From positions 744,001 through 808,000 of the forward strand of contig NZ_FSRG01000004.1 of assembly GCF_900129975.1 (NCBI RefSeq): a stretch of 64,000 bases of DNA, written 5' to 3'. The notes under the pieces were generated by a model. The model saw only the letters and a program-made list of their open reading frames with translations, was not told where the DNA came from and made no database searches. Position 1 is the first letter of the stretch. Each line of letters opens with the position of its first letter. This DNA is from Halodesulfovibrio marinisediminis DSM 17456. Lineage in GTDB: Bacteria; Desulfobacterota; Desulfovibrionia; Desulfovibrionales; Desulfovibrionaceae. The position numbers and the translations under genes are program-made. Positions 54,634-63,609 of the stretch are shown piece by piece.

Positions 54634-56034
54634 TTAGTCTGTAAGGTCGAGGCGGACAATGTTCTCGATATGAGCTGTCTGCGGAAAGAGATCAACAGGC
54701 TGAACAGTTGTTACAGTGTACTGACTACTTAAAAGGGCAATGTCTCGAGCTTGAGTTGCCGGATCGCAGGAAACATAAATAATGCGTTTCGGGGAGCGTT
54801 CCATAATCAGTTCAATAACTTCTGGGTTCATTCCTGAACGAGGTGGGTCAACAAAAACGACGTCTGGCTTGGATGGTTCGTTATCAAGTGCACCACGAAC
54901 ATCACCACTTACAAAACGGACGTTGTCGATATTATTGATTGTGGCGTTTTCATTCGCTGACTCAATTGCCTGCGGAGTGATTTCCATTCCAAAAACGTCG
55001 GCGGCATTTCGTGCAGCAGCAAGGGCAATTCCTCCAACGCCACAGTAGAGATCCCATACTTTTTCAGTACCGGTAAGTTCAGCAAGTTCAATAGCTGTAC
55101 CGTAAAGGCGTGCTGTGGCGTCAGTGTTTACTTGAAAGAAGCCGTCAGCATGAGATGTCAAGGATAGCGAAGGCATACCGTTTTCGAAATTAAGTACTTC
55201 GGTAAGGCTTTTTTGTCCCAGAACAGCAATTGTTTTTTCACCGTACGCAACTTGTGTAGTGTGTGTGCGCAGTGAATGGATGAAGGTGGTTACATTCATC
55301 TGCTCTTGAAGAATGTGGCCGAGCTTGCGGATAGCGCGGTGTTGCTGGTCGCCGTTAGTGGTATCTTTGCCGGTAATGATCTGCACCATGCACTGGTTAG
55401 TATGTTTTGTTTCACGGATAACGAGAAAGCGGAGGTATCCACGACGTGCGTTTGCATCATATGAAGTAAGCGCTGGAATTGCGTTTACAAAATCGCGCAC
55501 AAGGTTAACCATTTCCATGGTGCGTTCGGATTGCATGTAGCATTCATGCAGGTCGACCACGTTATGGGTTCCATATCGGCGTAGACCTACTGTTTTGTCA
55601 CCGCGTTTGTCGCCAAAGGCAAATTCCATTTTATTGCGGTAAAAGAAGGTTTCAGGGGATGGAATCGGGTCGTTGATTTTGATATCTTGAGCACCTGCGA
55701 TGCGATTTAGGCTGTCGGAAACAAAACGTTTCTTCCATTCAAGCTGCTTACTGTATTCCATGTTCTGCCACTGGCAACCGCCGCATACACCGAAATGACT
55801 ACAGCGAGGGGTAATTTGGTCAGGCGCGTCGCTGATCACCTTGGTGAGGACAGCTTCTGCAAACCGCTTTTTCTTTTTAGTAATTTTTATTTCAACAGTC
55901 TGGCCGGGAATGCCTTTGTCCATGAAGATAACCATGCCTTCTAAGCGGGTGAGAGCTTTGCCGCCGGTAGCAAGGGCGTCAATGGTTACGGTAAGGATGT
56001 CGCCCTTGGCGAACTGTGAATCTTTGGTTGTCAT
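54634..56034 (-). CDS. rlmD: RlmD/RumA-type 23S rRNA (uracil-C5) methyltransferase
   Basis: Methylates U1939 (or a related uridine) of 23S rRNA. The 466-aa protein has an N-terminal TRAM domain (residues 8-62), an Fe-S motif CSHFGVCGGCQWQ near 78-90, a SAM site DLYCGVGGIAL and the catalytic signature YVSCDPATQARD, with VDPPRSG before it. RlmD, RlmCD and TrmA relatives cannot be separated by eye; the Fe-S cluster favours RlmD. No clear ribosome site precedes the ATG at 56034. Confidence 0.88.
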   Translation of the reverse strand: MTTKDSQFAKGDILTVTIDALATGGKALTRLEGMVIFMDKGIPGQTVEIKITKKKKRFAEAVLTKVISDAPDQITPRCSHFGVCGGCQWQNMEYSKQLEWKKRFVSDSLNRIAGAQDIKINDPIPSPETFFYRNKMEFAFGDKRGDKTVGLRRYGTHNVVDLHECYMQSERTMEMVNLVRDFVNAIPALTSYDANARRGYLRFLVIRETKHTNQCMVQIITGKDTTNGDQQHRAIRKLGHILQEQMNVTTFIHSLRTHTTQVAYGEKTIAVLGQKSLTEVLNFENGMPSLSLTSHADGFFQVNTDATARLYGTAIELAELTGTEKVWDLYCGVGGIALAAARNAADVFGMEITPQAIESANENATINNIDNVRFVSGDVRGALDNEPSKPDVVFVDPPRSGMNPEVIELIMERSPKRIIYVSCDPATQARDIALLSSQYTVTTVQPVDLFPQTAHIENIVRLDLTD

Positions 56035-56218
56035 ATAAAAATCCGGTGAGGTGAAAACTGGTGGAAAAGGTTAGAGAAATACTATGCCTTGCGCTGCAAG
56101 GGATAATGGGAAAAGTTTTGCTGAATTTGCAAAACTGATCTTGACATTTTTACTAAATAGCGCAACTACTTTTTTTGATGTTGCAGGGGTTATTGGAACG
56201 AGTAAAAGGAGTGGAGTT

Positions 56219-56362
56219 ATGTTAGGTGAACTTTTGGAAGGCATGATGCACTCAACCCCACAGGGCTTCGTGGGCGTTGGCCTTATTTTCATTTACTTTG
56301 TGGTCATTTTTTCTACTGCGATTTACCGCGTGAAAAAAGGCGAACATCTTGACCACCATTAG
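56219..56362 (+). CDS. 47-residue single-pass membrane protein
   Basis: Not recognised. The ATG at 56219 follows GGAGTGGAG, a strong ribosome site, whereas the longer open frame upstream has none. The protein has an amphipathic start (MLGELLEGMMHSTPQG), one membrane helix (FVGVGLIFIYFVVIFSTAIY) and a charged tail (RVKKGEHLDHH) with three His. Positive charges after the helix put the tail in the cytoplasm and the N-terminus outside. A good terminator follows. Small proteins of this kind often serve as accessory subunits of transporters or respiratory enzymes; the partner is not evident. Confidence 0.7.
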   Translation: MLGELLEGMMHSTPQGFVGVGLIFIYFVVIFSTAIYRVKKGEHLDHH

Positions 56363-56417
56363 AATTTAGATTGCGGGCTACCCGTTCTTTCGGTGCAGGC
56401 CGAAAGGCTATGTCTAC

Positions 56418-56466
56418 AAAGAAAAAGACCGTTACGTATAGTTAGCATGTAACGGTCTTTTTCTTT
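56418..56466. terminator. Bidirectional terminator between the small membrane gene and rfbA
   Basis: An 18-bp perfect stem, AAAGAAAAAGACCGTTAC at 56418-56435 with its complement at 56449-56466, ends with T-runs on both strands. A smaller hairpin CTTTCGG/CCGAAAG lies just before it at about 56389-56408. Confidence 0.92.
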
Positions 56467-56483
56467 TTTTCTTTTTAAGCGTA

Positions 56484-57350
56484 CTATGCTTCGACGAGTC
56501 GCATCAGGTATTGACCGTAATCGTTTTTGAGCATCGGCTGTGCCAGAGCACGTAACTGTTCTTTGTTGATATAGCCTTTGTTATACGCCACTTCTTCAAT
56601 GCAGGCGATTTTCAAGCCCTGTCTGTTTTGCACTGTCTGTACAAAGGAGGATGCTTGCTGCATGGAGTCAAATGTTCCTGTATCCAGCCAGGCCATGCCG
56701 CGTCCAAGCACCTCGACCTTAAGACTTCCTTCCTGCAGGTATATATCTACAATATCGGTAATCTCAAGCTCGCCGCGTGGTGACGGCTTAATATTTTTGG
56801 CAAATTCCACAACGCGGTTGTCAAAGAAGTATAGTCCGGTGACTGCGTAGGAAGAACGAGGATTTTCCGGTTTTTCTTCAACGCTTAATGCATTGAAGTC
56901 TTCATCAAATTCCACAACGCCATACCGTTCCGGATCTTGTACGTGGTACCCGAATACGACTCCGCCGTGTGTGATGGATGCACAACGTTCCAGTAATTCA
57001 ATAAGACCATCGCTGTAGAAAAGGTTGTCTCCAAGAATGAGGCTGACAGGAGAGTCGCCGATGAATTCTTCGGCAAGAATGAACGCCTGTGCCAGCCCTT
57101 CAGGTTTCGGCTGCTCGATGTACTCAAGTTTCAAACCGAGTTGTGACCCGTCTCCGAACATTCCCTTGAAACGTGGAAGGTCTTCCGGTGTGGAGATGAT
57201 ACAAATTTCGCGAATGCCTGCGAGCATAAGCGTTGAAAGCGGATAATATATCATCGGCTTGTCATAGACTGGCAGCAGTTGTTTACAGACTCCACGTGTT
57301 ATCGGGTAGAGTCGTGTGCCGGAGCCGCCAGCGAGGATAATGCCTTTCAT
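56484..57350 (-). CDS. rfbA: Glucose-1-phosphate thymidylyltransferase RfbA
   Basis: Makes dTDP-glucose, the first step to dTDP-rhamnose for surface polysaccharide. The 288-aa protein has [18 protein letters not shown] with the nucleotide loop, the catalytic-region [24 protein letters not shown] (metal Asp) and [24 protein letters not shown] precedes the ATG at 57350. The rfbBCD partners are not next to it, so it is an isolated gene here, or the rest of the locus lies elsewhere. Confidence 0.96.
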   Translation of the reverse strand: MKGIILAGGSGTRLYPITRGVCKQLLPVYDKPMIYYPLSTLMLAGIREICIISTPEDLPRFKGMFGDGSQLGLKLEYIEQPKPEGLAQAFILAEEFIGDSPVSLILGDNLFYSDGLIELLERCASITHGGVVFGYHVQDPERYGVVEFDEDFNALSVEEKPENPRSSYAVTGLYFFDNRVVEFAKNIKPSPRGELEITDIVDIYLQEGSLKVEVLGRGMAWLDTGTFDSMQQASSFVQTVQNRQGLKIACIEEVAYNKGYINKEQLRALAQPMLKNDYGQYLMRLVEA

Positions 57351-58730
57351 AAAATTTGTTCCTTATTCGTCGTGATCGGTTGGGTATTGTTTTTACGTGC
57401 TGCGTCATGCATTCGCAACAGATTTTATTTTACCCAAAGCTTACATGTCATATAGGTCCCCTGCTTGTGTTGTACAGTTGGTTTAGATGTATTGAGAGTG
57501 CGAGGGGGATCAGGAGGTGGAACAAAAATGCTTTAAATGAAACTAGATTGAATAACTATGAAAAAAGCTTAGGTGGAGATTGGTAACGCAGCATGGTGTT
57601 GCGCAGCATATGAGGTCTTTTTTTGGAGGTCGGTAGGGTTGAACAATGACTTGGAATTAGAGACTGTATTTGCTGCACGGTATCTTAAAGACAAAAAAGA
57701 GCCCGCTTTCTGCCACGAAAGCGGGCTTAAATGTTAGACGGGTGTTTTTAGTGTGCGGTTATCCGTAAAGTGGAGAAAAAACGGATATGCCTAGTAAAAA
57801 ATTGTTATCGTATCTCATCTTATACTAAGGCCACTAAGAGCACAGGTCTCACAAATTTTTATTATTGGGATGAAACGGGGAAGGAAGCCAAGTGGAGTTA
57901 GCTGCCCGCCGTTGGGTCATTATTTGCCTGTATGGAACAAATAGTGATTCACCTCAATAACGTGAGTGTTAGATACGGATATTTTTTTCAAGATGCAAGC
58001 GGTAAACAACATCTATTTTCATTGTGAATCGCTTGGTTTTGTCTATTTATCTGAAAAGAAAGCGTATATTTGTTTTGAAAAATGAAAACTGTGTTACGAA
58101 TTGTTTCACGTTTTGGAAGCGGTTTCTTGAAGAGTGTATCAATGAGACACATTGTAAAAGCAATGCGTCATTATTATTTCTAATAGTGCCGTTTGATAAA
58201 TGTGAGTGGCTGGCTTATTGGTTTGCGTGCTTTTTGGGGGGGGCGCAAAAAAGTATTACTCCAAGGTGGAGATGAAAATTTATGCTGGGAGATAATTTTT
58301 TATTTTTCTAACTACGAATGAGTCTTAGAGAAGTGTGTTGGCTTAAGGACATGCAAGAGTAATTGAATGCCTTGCTGAGAATAGCTTCTAGATTTTTGTG
58401 TTCTCATTTTTAAAGAATGAGGGTGGGGAGCAGTGTTTATTTATGTGTCATTTTTTTTGAGGCGTGATTTGTTTTGATGTAACAGGTTCTAAAAAAGTGT
58501 GGCATGGAGTCTCGCTTACATTAGGGAGAGGGCTTTTTCTGTTTTACTATTTTAAATTGTTAAAAAATGTGAGCGCTTGGTTGGTTTCATTCGTTAGTTT
58601 TGCACTTGCAAGGTAACAATGAGTAACGTGGATACAAGCAGTGCGGAAGGAAAAGGAAGAGTGTTTGAGGTGTGACTGGTTGTGTGAGGTAGTTTTTTGA
58701 TTATGTTTTGTTTGGATGAAAGTGTAGGTA
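57351..58730. other. AT-rich region without a convincing gene
   Basis: About 1.4 kb of low-GC sequence upstream of rfbA. Two open frames (57356-57586 and 58024-58275, plus) have odd composition and no ribosome site, and I reject them. A short GC-richer patch at about 57880-57915 resembles parts of known structured RNAs but does not match one. Minus-facing terminators at 57693 and 58731 suggest that unseen minus-strand transcripts exist. Confidence 0.5.
57693..57726 (-). terminator. Minus-strand terminator with no assigned gene
   Basis: GCCCGCTTTC/GAAAGCGGGC around six bases (57701-57726), followed on the minus strand by TC and six T residues. It cannot serve rfbA, which starts downstream of it in the same direction, so something must be transcribed into it from the right. 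Confidence 0.85.
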
Positions 58731-58761
58731 AAAAAATAGCCCTGATATAATCAGGGCTATT
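58731..58761 (-). terminator. Minus-strand terminator left of the structured element
   Basis: AATAGCCCTGAT/ATCAGGGCTATT around three bases (58735-58761) with seven T residues following on the minus strand. It would end a minus-strand transcript from the 58.8-59.1 kb element. Confidence 0.85.
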
Positions 58762-58799
58762 AAATATTGAAATAAGGAATAATCCTTAGTTATTGCAGG

Positions 58800-58853
58800 G
58801 TCCGGAGAGAAAAGCCTTGGGGGAGGGCCTTGGTGCGGTACTTCTCTCCGGAC
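58800..58853. ncRNA. Candidate structured RNA element (large GC-rich hairpin)
   Basis: A perfect 12-bp stem, GTCCGGAGAGAA (58800-58811) with its complement (58842-58853), encloses a 30-base GC-rich loop with a further imperfect pairing AAGCC/GGCCTT. A second hairpin TAAGGA/TCCTTA lies at 58773-58788. The block is bounded by outward terminators (minus at 58731-58761, plus at 58968-59010), so it could be transcribed on either strand. It is far richer in GC than its surroundings. It might equally be a dispersed repeat. Confidence 0.35.
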
Positions 58854-58967
58854 ACGAGATGAGACACACTCAGTTAGTGACTACTAGAACCGTATCTTCC
58901 TGTCAGTTATAAATTTTCTTAGCGGCAATGATACTTTTCAAATAGGAAATTGTGTGGCCTTCGCGCT

Positions 58968-59010
58968 GTGTCCCTGACAGTGTATTCTACAGGGAGGACA
59001 CTGCTTTTTT
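58968..59010 (+). terminator. Plus-strand terminator right of the structured element
   Basis: GTGTCCCTG (58968-58976) can pair with CAGGGAGGACAC (58990-59001), with a bulge, or CAGTGT with ACACTG (58978-58983 with 58998-59003); TGCTTTTTTA follows. Either form would stop a plus-strand transcript before the rplU promoter. Confidence 0.6.
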
Positions 59011-59117
59011 ATTGGTCGAAGCGAGGAAAAAGTGTAAATAGATACTTGTCAATTGCGAAGCCGCATGATAGGGCATTGCTTCCCTTTTGACATTGCTCTT
59101 AAAAAAAGCAAACCAGG

Positions 59118-59148
59118 TTGACACCCTTTCCTTGGAAAGAGGTATAGT
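59118..59148 (+). promoter_or_regulatory. Promoter of rplU-rpmA with an internal palindrome
   Basis: A perfect TTGACA (59118-59123) and TATAGT (59143-59148) are separated by 19 bp, 30 bp upstream of rplU. The long spacer contains the inverted repeat CTTTCC-TT-GGAAAG at 59127-59140, which might bind a regulator. Confidence 0.6.
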
Positions 59149-59178
59149 CTACCTTTCTTTCTTTGGAGGATAAATATT

Positions 59179-59487
59179 ATGTACGCAATCGTCGAAACTG
59201 GCGGTAAGCAGTTCCGTGTTGAAGAAGGCGGAAAAATTTTTGTTGAGAAGCTCGAAGCAGAAGCTGGTAGCGAAATTGTTCTCGATAAAGTTCTTTTGGT
59301 TGGTGGTTCTGAGCTTTCCGTAGGCGCTCCTTACGTTGAAGGCGCTAAAGTAACCGCTGAAGTGCTCGAGCATGGCCGCGGCAAGAAGGTTATTATCTTC
59401 AAAAAACGTCGTCGCCACGACTCCCGTAAAAAGCAGGGTCACCGTCAGGCATACACTGCTCTTAAAATCAAAGGCATCGAAGCCTAG
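59179..59487 (+). CDS. rplU: Ribosomal protein L21
   Basis: Large-subunit protein of 102 aa. Starts [24 protein letters not shown] and contains [30 protein letters not shown], the L21 signature. GGAGG lies 9 bp before the ATG. Followed 25 bp later by rpmA, in the usual L21-L27-Obg order. Confidence 0.98.
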   Translation: MYAIVETGGKQFRVEEGGKIFVEKLEAEAGSEIVLDKVLLVGGSELSVGAPYVEGAKVTAEVLEHGRGKKVIIFKKRRRHDSRKKQGHRQAYTALKIKGIEA

Positions 59488-59512
59488 TAAATTTTTGAAA
59501 GGAGTGTAAATC

Positions 59513-59785
59513 ATGGCACATAAGAAAGCTGGTGGTAGTTCCAGAAACGGCCGCGACTCAAACGGCCAACGACGTGGCGTTAAATGCTACGGTGGTCAGA
59601 ATGTTCTTGCTGGCAACATCCTTGTTCGTCAGCTCGGCACCAAAGTTTTCCCTGGTGAAAACGTAGGCATGGGTAGAGACTTTACCCTGTTCGCAAAGGT
59701 TGACGGCGTAGTTAAGTACGAAAAGTACATGCGCAAAAAAGCTGTGAAAACTCGTGTAAGCATTGTTCCATTTGCTGCTGAGTAA
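59513..59785 (+). CDS. rpmA: Ribosomal protein L27
   Basis: Large-subunit protein of 90 aa whose N-terminal tail reaches the peptidyl transferase centre. [24 protein letters not shown] is diagnostic; there is no cleavable N-terminal extension as in Firmicutes. AAGGAG precedes the ATG. A terminator lies between it and obgE. Confidence 0.98.
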   Translation: MAHKKAGGSSRNGRDSNGQRRGVKCYGGQNVLAGNILVRQLGTKVFPGENVGMGRDFTLFAKVDGVVKYEKYMRKKAVKTRVSIVPFAAE

Positions 59786-59807
59786 TCCACTTTTATAGTG
59801 ACCTGTC

Positions 59808-59841
59808 AGGCGGAAGTCGCAATGCGCTTCCGCCTTTTTTT
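59808..59841 (+). terminator. Terminator after rpmA
   Basis: AGGCGGAAG/CTTCCGCCT (59808-59816 with 59827-59835) followed by a seven-T run. obgE begins 125 bp later and may depend on partial read-through or a weak own promoter. Confidence 0.9.
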
Positions 59842-59966
59842 GTGTATAGAGCGGTTTTGCTACGGGCAATGAATCCGTACCCGTTATACAATATCTCACC
59901 CTGTACGCACGCGGGCACATGCGATACAATTTCGCAAAAATTTAACCATAAGAAAGGCAACTAATT

Positions 59967-61085
59967 ATGCGTTTTGTAGATGAAGCAATCATCAATATTC
60001 GTGCCGGCAAGGGCGGCAACGGCTGCGTATCTTTTCGCAGAGAAAAATTTATCCCGAAAGGCGGCCCTGACGGTGGTGACGGCGGTGACGGCGGTAACGT
60101 GTATGTGCGCGGTTCTTCCAAGCTGCTTTCTCTGTACGACTTCCGTTTAAAGCGTAACTACGCGGCAGAAGGCGGTCATTCTGGTGGTGGTAGCCAGATG
60201 TTTGGCCGTAAGGGTAAAGACCTTATCCTTGATCTGCCTGTTGGTACACTTCTCTATGCTATTCGGGAAGATGGTGTAGAAGAACTCGTGGCTGACCTTT
60301 CTGAACCGGATCAGGAAATTCTCCTTTGTCGCGGTGGACGTGGTGGTCACGGTAACGAATTTTTTAAATCAGCAACAATGCGTACTCCACGCTTTGCTCA
60401 GCCGGGTGAAGAGGGTGAGTCAATCAAGGTTCGCCTTGAGCTTAAAATTCTTGCTGATGCTGGCCTGCTTGGTCTTCCAAACGCTGGTAAATCTACCTTT
60501 ATTTCTAAAGTATCTGCAGCTCGTCCTAAAATTGCAAACTATGCATTTACAACCCTTACGCCGAACCTTGGTGTAATGATTAACGAGTATGATACTGACC
60601 AGCGTATGGTTATTGCCGATATTCCGGGGCTGATTGAGGGTGCTCATGAAGGTCAGGGACTTGGCCATCGTTTTCTTAAACACGTTGAACGAACCCGTTT
60701 TCTCGTTCATATCCTTAGCATTGAAGACGTAGACCTTGAAGATCCATGGTCTGGCTTTGATCTTATTAACGAAGAACTCTGCAAGTTTAACGAAGTGCTT
60801 GGTGATCGTCTTCAGATTCAGGTTATTAACAAAATTGACCTTGCTGATGAGGAGATTGTGGAGCATCTTAAGCAAAAAGCTACTGAAGATGGACGAACCA
60901 TCTACTTCATGTCTGCACTCAACGACGTTGGTGTAGAAGAAGTTGTAGAAGAGATGTGGAAGCTTCGCGATACTCTTGACATGAGTGCACCGGTTAACAC
61001 CGCACGAACATGGGAACTTGAGGACGAAGAAGACGATGATGAAGACTTCTCTGATGTAGAAGTTGTATGGGTGACTGAAGAATAA
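59967..61085 (+). CDS. obgE: GTPase Obg (CgtA)
   Basis: Ribosome-associated GTPase of 372 aa acting in 50S assembly and stress response. The N-terminal glycine-rich Obg fold (residues 1-158, GGDGGDGGNVYVRG), then the G domain with G1 GLPNAGKST (168-177), G3 DIPGLIEGAHEGQGLG and G4 NKIDL. A highly acidic tail (ELEDEEDDDEDFSD) ends the protein. AAAGG precedes the ATG. proB follows after 14 bp. Confidence 0.97.
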   Translation: MRFVDEAIINIRAGKGGNGCVSFRREKFIPKGGPDGGDGGDGGNVYVRGSSKLLSLYDFRLKRNYAAEGGHSGGGSQMFGRKGKDLILDLPVGTLLYAIREDGVEELVADLSEPDQEILLCRGGRGGHGNEFFKSATMRTPRFAQPGEEGESIKVRLELKILADAGLLGLPNAGKSTFISKVSAARPKIANYAFTTLTPNLGVMINEYDTDQRMVIADIPGLIEGAHEGQGLGHRFLKHVERTRFLVHILSIEDVDLEDPWSGFDLINEELCKFNEVLGDRLQIQVINKIDLADEEIVEHLKQKATEDGRTIYFMSALNDVGVEEVVEEMWKLRDTLDMSAPVNTARTWELEDEEDDDEDFSDVEVVWVTEE

Positions 61086-61099
61086 ATAGCAGGTGAATC

Positions 61100-62242
61100 A
61101 TGGATTGGGAACTGGAGCGCGAGCAGGTTCTGAACCAGGCTAAGTGTGTTGTTGTTAAAGTCGGTAGCGCTGTTCTTACTTCCGGTTTGGGGGTAGACCT
61201 TACTGTTATTAAAAATCTTACACATCAGCTTGCACAGTTGCATGACCGTGGAACTCAGGTAGTTCTGGTTTCCTCCGGTGCAGTTGCAGCGGGCAGAACA
61301 GTATTAAAAACATGTTGTGAGATTAAAGGCGTGCCGGATAAGCAGGCTGCCGCAGCTGTTGGTCAGGGACGACTCATGCATTTTTATAATGAAGAGTTTA
61401 CCGCTAACGGCAAAATGTCTGCACAGGTACTGCTAACTCGTGATGACCTTAAAGATCGTCACCGTTTGCTCAATGCACGAAACACTTTTGCGTCCCTGCT
61501 TGGGTGGCGTGCTATCCCGATCGTAAACGCAAACGATACTGTTGCTACGGCAGAGCTTGCATTTACGGATAACGACAACCTTGCTTCTTTGCTTTTAAAC
61601 GTGGTGAACGCGGATTTATACATCAACCTGACTTCTGCAAAGGGTGTGTATACTTCAAACCCAGATGGTGATCCTGACGCGAAGCCTATCGAAGTAGTCG
61701 AAGATATTCAGTCTCTTGATCTTGTGGCAATGTGCGGCGGTAAAACTACCGTGGGTACAGGTGGTATGCTTTCAAAGCTTACTGCTGCAGGACGTGCTGC
61801 ACAGCTTGGCGTACCGACTCTTATTCTTTCCGGTTTGGAAAAGGACGCAATTGTCCGTGCATTTTCCGGTGAAAAAATGGGTACGTGGGTTCGTCCTGAC
61901 AGAAAAAAAGTTTCAAGTCGTAAGTACTGGCTTGCATATCATTCTGATCCGGAAGGTTCTATTGTCGTCGATGCAGGTGCTGAAAGAGCGCTTGTTGAAC
62001 GCGGTAAAAGCTTGCTTCCGGCAGGCATTGTCCGTGTAGATGGAGTGTTCGGTCAAGGTGCCCTTGTCCGCGTTGTTTCAGAAAATGATGTAGTCATAGG
62101 AATGGGACTGACAAACTATGCCTCCGGTGACCTGAAAAAGGTTATGCGCAAACATAGTGATGAACTGGAGGATATAATGGGAGCTCGTTGTTACACGGAA
62201 GCTATTCACCGTGATAACCTGCTCATGGACGCCGTTGTTTAA
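61100..62242 (+). CDS. proB: Glutamate 5-kinase ProB with PUA domain
   Basis: First enzyme of proline synthesis. The 380-aa protein has an amino-acid kinase domain (residues 14-265; VVVKVGSAVLTSG, VLVSSGAVAAGR, PIVNANDTVA, GTGGMLSKLTAA) and a C-terminal PUA domain (about 285-365; GSIVVDAGAERALVERGKSLLPAGI). AGGTGA precedes the ATG at 61100. Transcribed with obgE and closed by a terminator. proA is not in the window. Confidence 0.96.
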   Translation: MDWELEREQVLNQAKCVVVKVGSAVLTSGLGVDLTVIKNLTHQLAQLHDRGTQVVLVSSGAVAAGRTVLKTCCEIKGVPDKQAAAAVGQGRLMHFYNEEFTANGKMSAQVLLTRDDLKDRHRLLNARNTFASLLGWRAIPIVNANDTVATAELAFTDNDNLASLLLNVVNADLYINLTSAKGVYTSNPDGDPDAKPIEVVEDIQSLDLVAMCGGKTTVGTGGMLSKLTAAGRAAQLGVPTLILSGLEKDAIVRAFSGEKMGTWVRPDRKKVSSRKYWLAYHSDPEGSIVVDAGAERALVERGKSLLPAGIVRVDGVFGQGALVRVVSENDVVIGMGLTNYASGDLKKVMRKHSDELEDIMGARCYTEAIHRDNLLMDAVV

Positions 62243-62252
62243 AAAAGTTAAG

Positions 62253-62280
62253 CCCTGCCGCGAACGTGGCAGGGTTTTTT
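62253..62280 (+). terminator. Terminator after proB
   Basis: CCCTGCCGC/GTGGCAGGG with one G-U pair around four to five bases, then six T residues, 10 bp after the proB stop. Confidence 0.9.
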
Positions 62281-62544
62281 GTTGCCTTTGACTGACAGAT
62301 TCAGACACGGCTTAGGAGAGGCGCAGCTTCCTTACTTCTGATAACCGGCAGGGATGATTAGTTTGACAAATGGTTGTCTGTAGTTTTGATAAATCCTAAT
62401 AGGATGTTAGGACGGGAGCAGGGGAAGCCCCCCCATTTTGTCTTAGTGACGTTCTTGAAAAAAACGAGAACTGATTGCGATATTGCTATGCGTTATTTTT
62501 CCGACTGTCGTAGGCAAAAAGAATAGTTGTTAGGAGATCATAAA
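62281..62544. other. Upstream region of thiD
   Basis: No gene is seen. A small hairpin (CCTAATAGG-type, about 62395-62405) and a GGGG/CCCC stem (about 62422-62435) occur. No thiamin pyrophosphate riboswitch motif is recognisable, although thiD genes are often under one. Confidence 0.5.
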
Positions 62545-63348
62545 ATGCAAAAACATCCATGCGTGCTTACCATTGCCGGTTCCGATTCAGGCGGTGGTGC
62601 TGGCATTCAGGCAGATTTGAAAACTATGGCCGTGCTTGGCGGGTTCGGCACCAGTGTTATTACAGCTCTTACTGCGCAAAATGGACTTGGCGTGACAGGG
62701 ATTCATGCACCGGATGCGGATTTTGTGGTTCAGCAGCTTACTACTGTTTTGGACGGTTTTCCGATTGCAGCAGCAAAGACAGGAATGCTATTCTCTGCGC
62801 CGATTATTACCGGTGTGGCGGATGTGCTTAAGGAGCAAAGTTTTCCGCTGGTCATTGATCCCGTTTCTGTGAGCACAAGTGGTCATGCACTGTTGCAGCA
62901 GGATGCAGTAGACGCTTTGGTAGAACGGATACTTCCATTGGCTACTGTTGTGACGCCGAATAAACCGGAAGCAGAATTGCTTGCTGGAATGAAGATTGAA
63001 TCAAAAGAAGATGCTGCAACGGCCATTAAGCGTATTCTTGCATTAGGCCCGCAGGCTGTATTGCTCAAGGGTGGGCATTTTGATGAAGCAAATCCAGATC
63101 TTATAGACTGGCTTGGGCTCTCAGGTGAAGAGCCGCTAGGGTTGCATCATGCTCGTGTGGATACGAAAAACACGCATGGTACCGGATGTACGTTGTCAGC
63201 AGCCATTGCAACATTCCTTGCACACGGGTTTGATTTAAAAACTTCCGTGAAAAAAGCACAGGTGTATTTGTCCCGCTGTCTGCGCAATAGCTATACTCCC
63301 GGTGAAGGCTTCGGTCCTCCTAACCATGCTACACCGTGTGAACAGTAG
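62545..63348 (+). CDS. thiD: Hydroxymethylpyrimidine (phosphate) kinase ThiD
   Basis: Phosphorylates HMP and HMP-phosphate for thiamin synthesis. The 267-aa ribokinase-fold protein starts CVLTIAGSDSGGGAGIQADLKTM, has DPVSVSTSGHALL near 100-110 and ends with the anion hole DTKNTHGTGCTLSAAIA (near 215). The ATG at 62545 follows AGGAGA; the TTG 18 bp earlier overlaps the ribosome site. There is no fused ThiE domain. Confidence 0.96.
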   Translation: MQKHPCVLTIAGSDSGGGAGIQADLKTMAVLGGFGTSVITALTAQNGLGVTGIHAPDADFVVQQLTTVLDGFPIAAAKTGMLFSAPIITGVADVLKEQSFPLVIDPVSVSTSGHALLQQDAVDALVERILPLATVVTPNKPEAELLAGMKIESKEDAATAIKRILALGPQAVLLKGGHFDEANPDLIDWLGLSGEEPLGLHHARVDTKNTHGTGCTLSAAIATFLAHGFDLKTSVKKAQVYLSRCLRNSYTPGEGFGPPNHATPCEQ

Positions 63349-63407
63349 TCCCAAGAAGTGATTGCTGAGCTAGTTGTATCAGTGTTGCAGCAGTTAATTG
63401 GATATTC

Positions 63408-63434
63408 AGCCCCGATAATTTTCGGGGCTTTTTT
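63408..63434 (+). terminator. Terminator after thiD
   Basis: AGCCCCGA/TCGGGGCT (63408-63415 with 63422-63429) followed by six T residues. Confidence 0.9.
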
Positions 63435-63609
63435 ATGTTCTGAAATGGGTTTTTTAGATAATAACATATTGAATAAAATAAAAAAATCTGCTTACCAGTG
63501 CAGCTGGGCAGAACGTTCTTTTCAAAAAAAAGCTTGAGACTGTAACAAGCAAAAAGGTTAGGTAATGCTGTGTTTGGGCAAGTAGCATTACTGACGGAGT
63601 TCTATTGTT

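Noticed and set aside
57870-57905. Signal recognition particle RNA-like GGGGAAGGAAGCCAAG
   Set aside because: The required GGAAGCAGC core and surrounding stem are absent; similarity is short.
57830-57930. Cobalamin-riboswitch-like words (GCCACT, GATGAAAC, GGGAAGG, GCTGCCCGCC)
   Set aside because: The words occur out of order, the CAGG/CCTG hairpin and GGTG core are missing, and no cobalamin gene follows on the plus strand.
58024-58275. Open frame of 83 codons upstream of rplU
   Set aside because: AT-rich, Cys- and Phe-rich, no ribosome site or conserved feature.
62281-62544. Thiamin pyrophosphate riboswitch before thiD
   Set aside because: The CTGAGA and GAACCTGA-type conserved blocks are absent.
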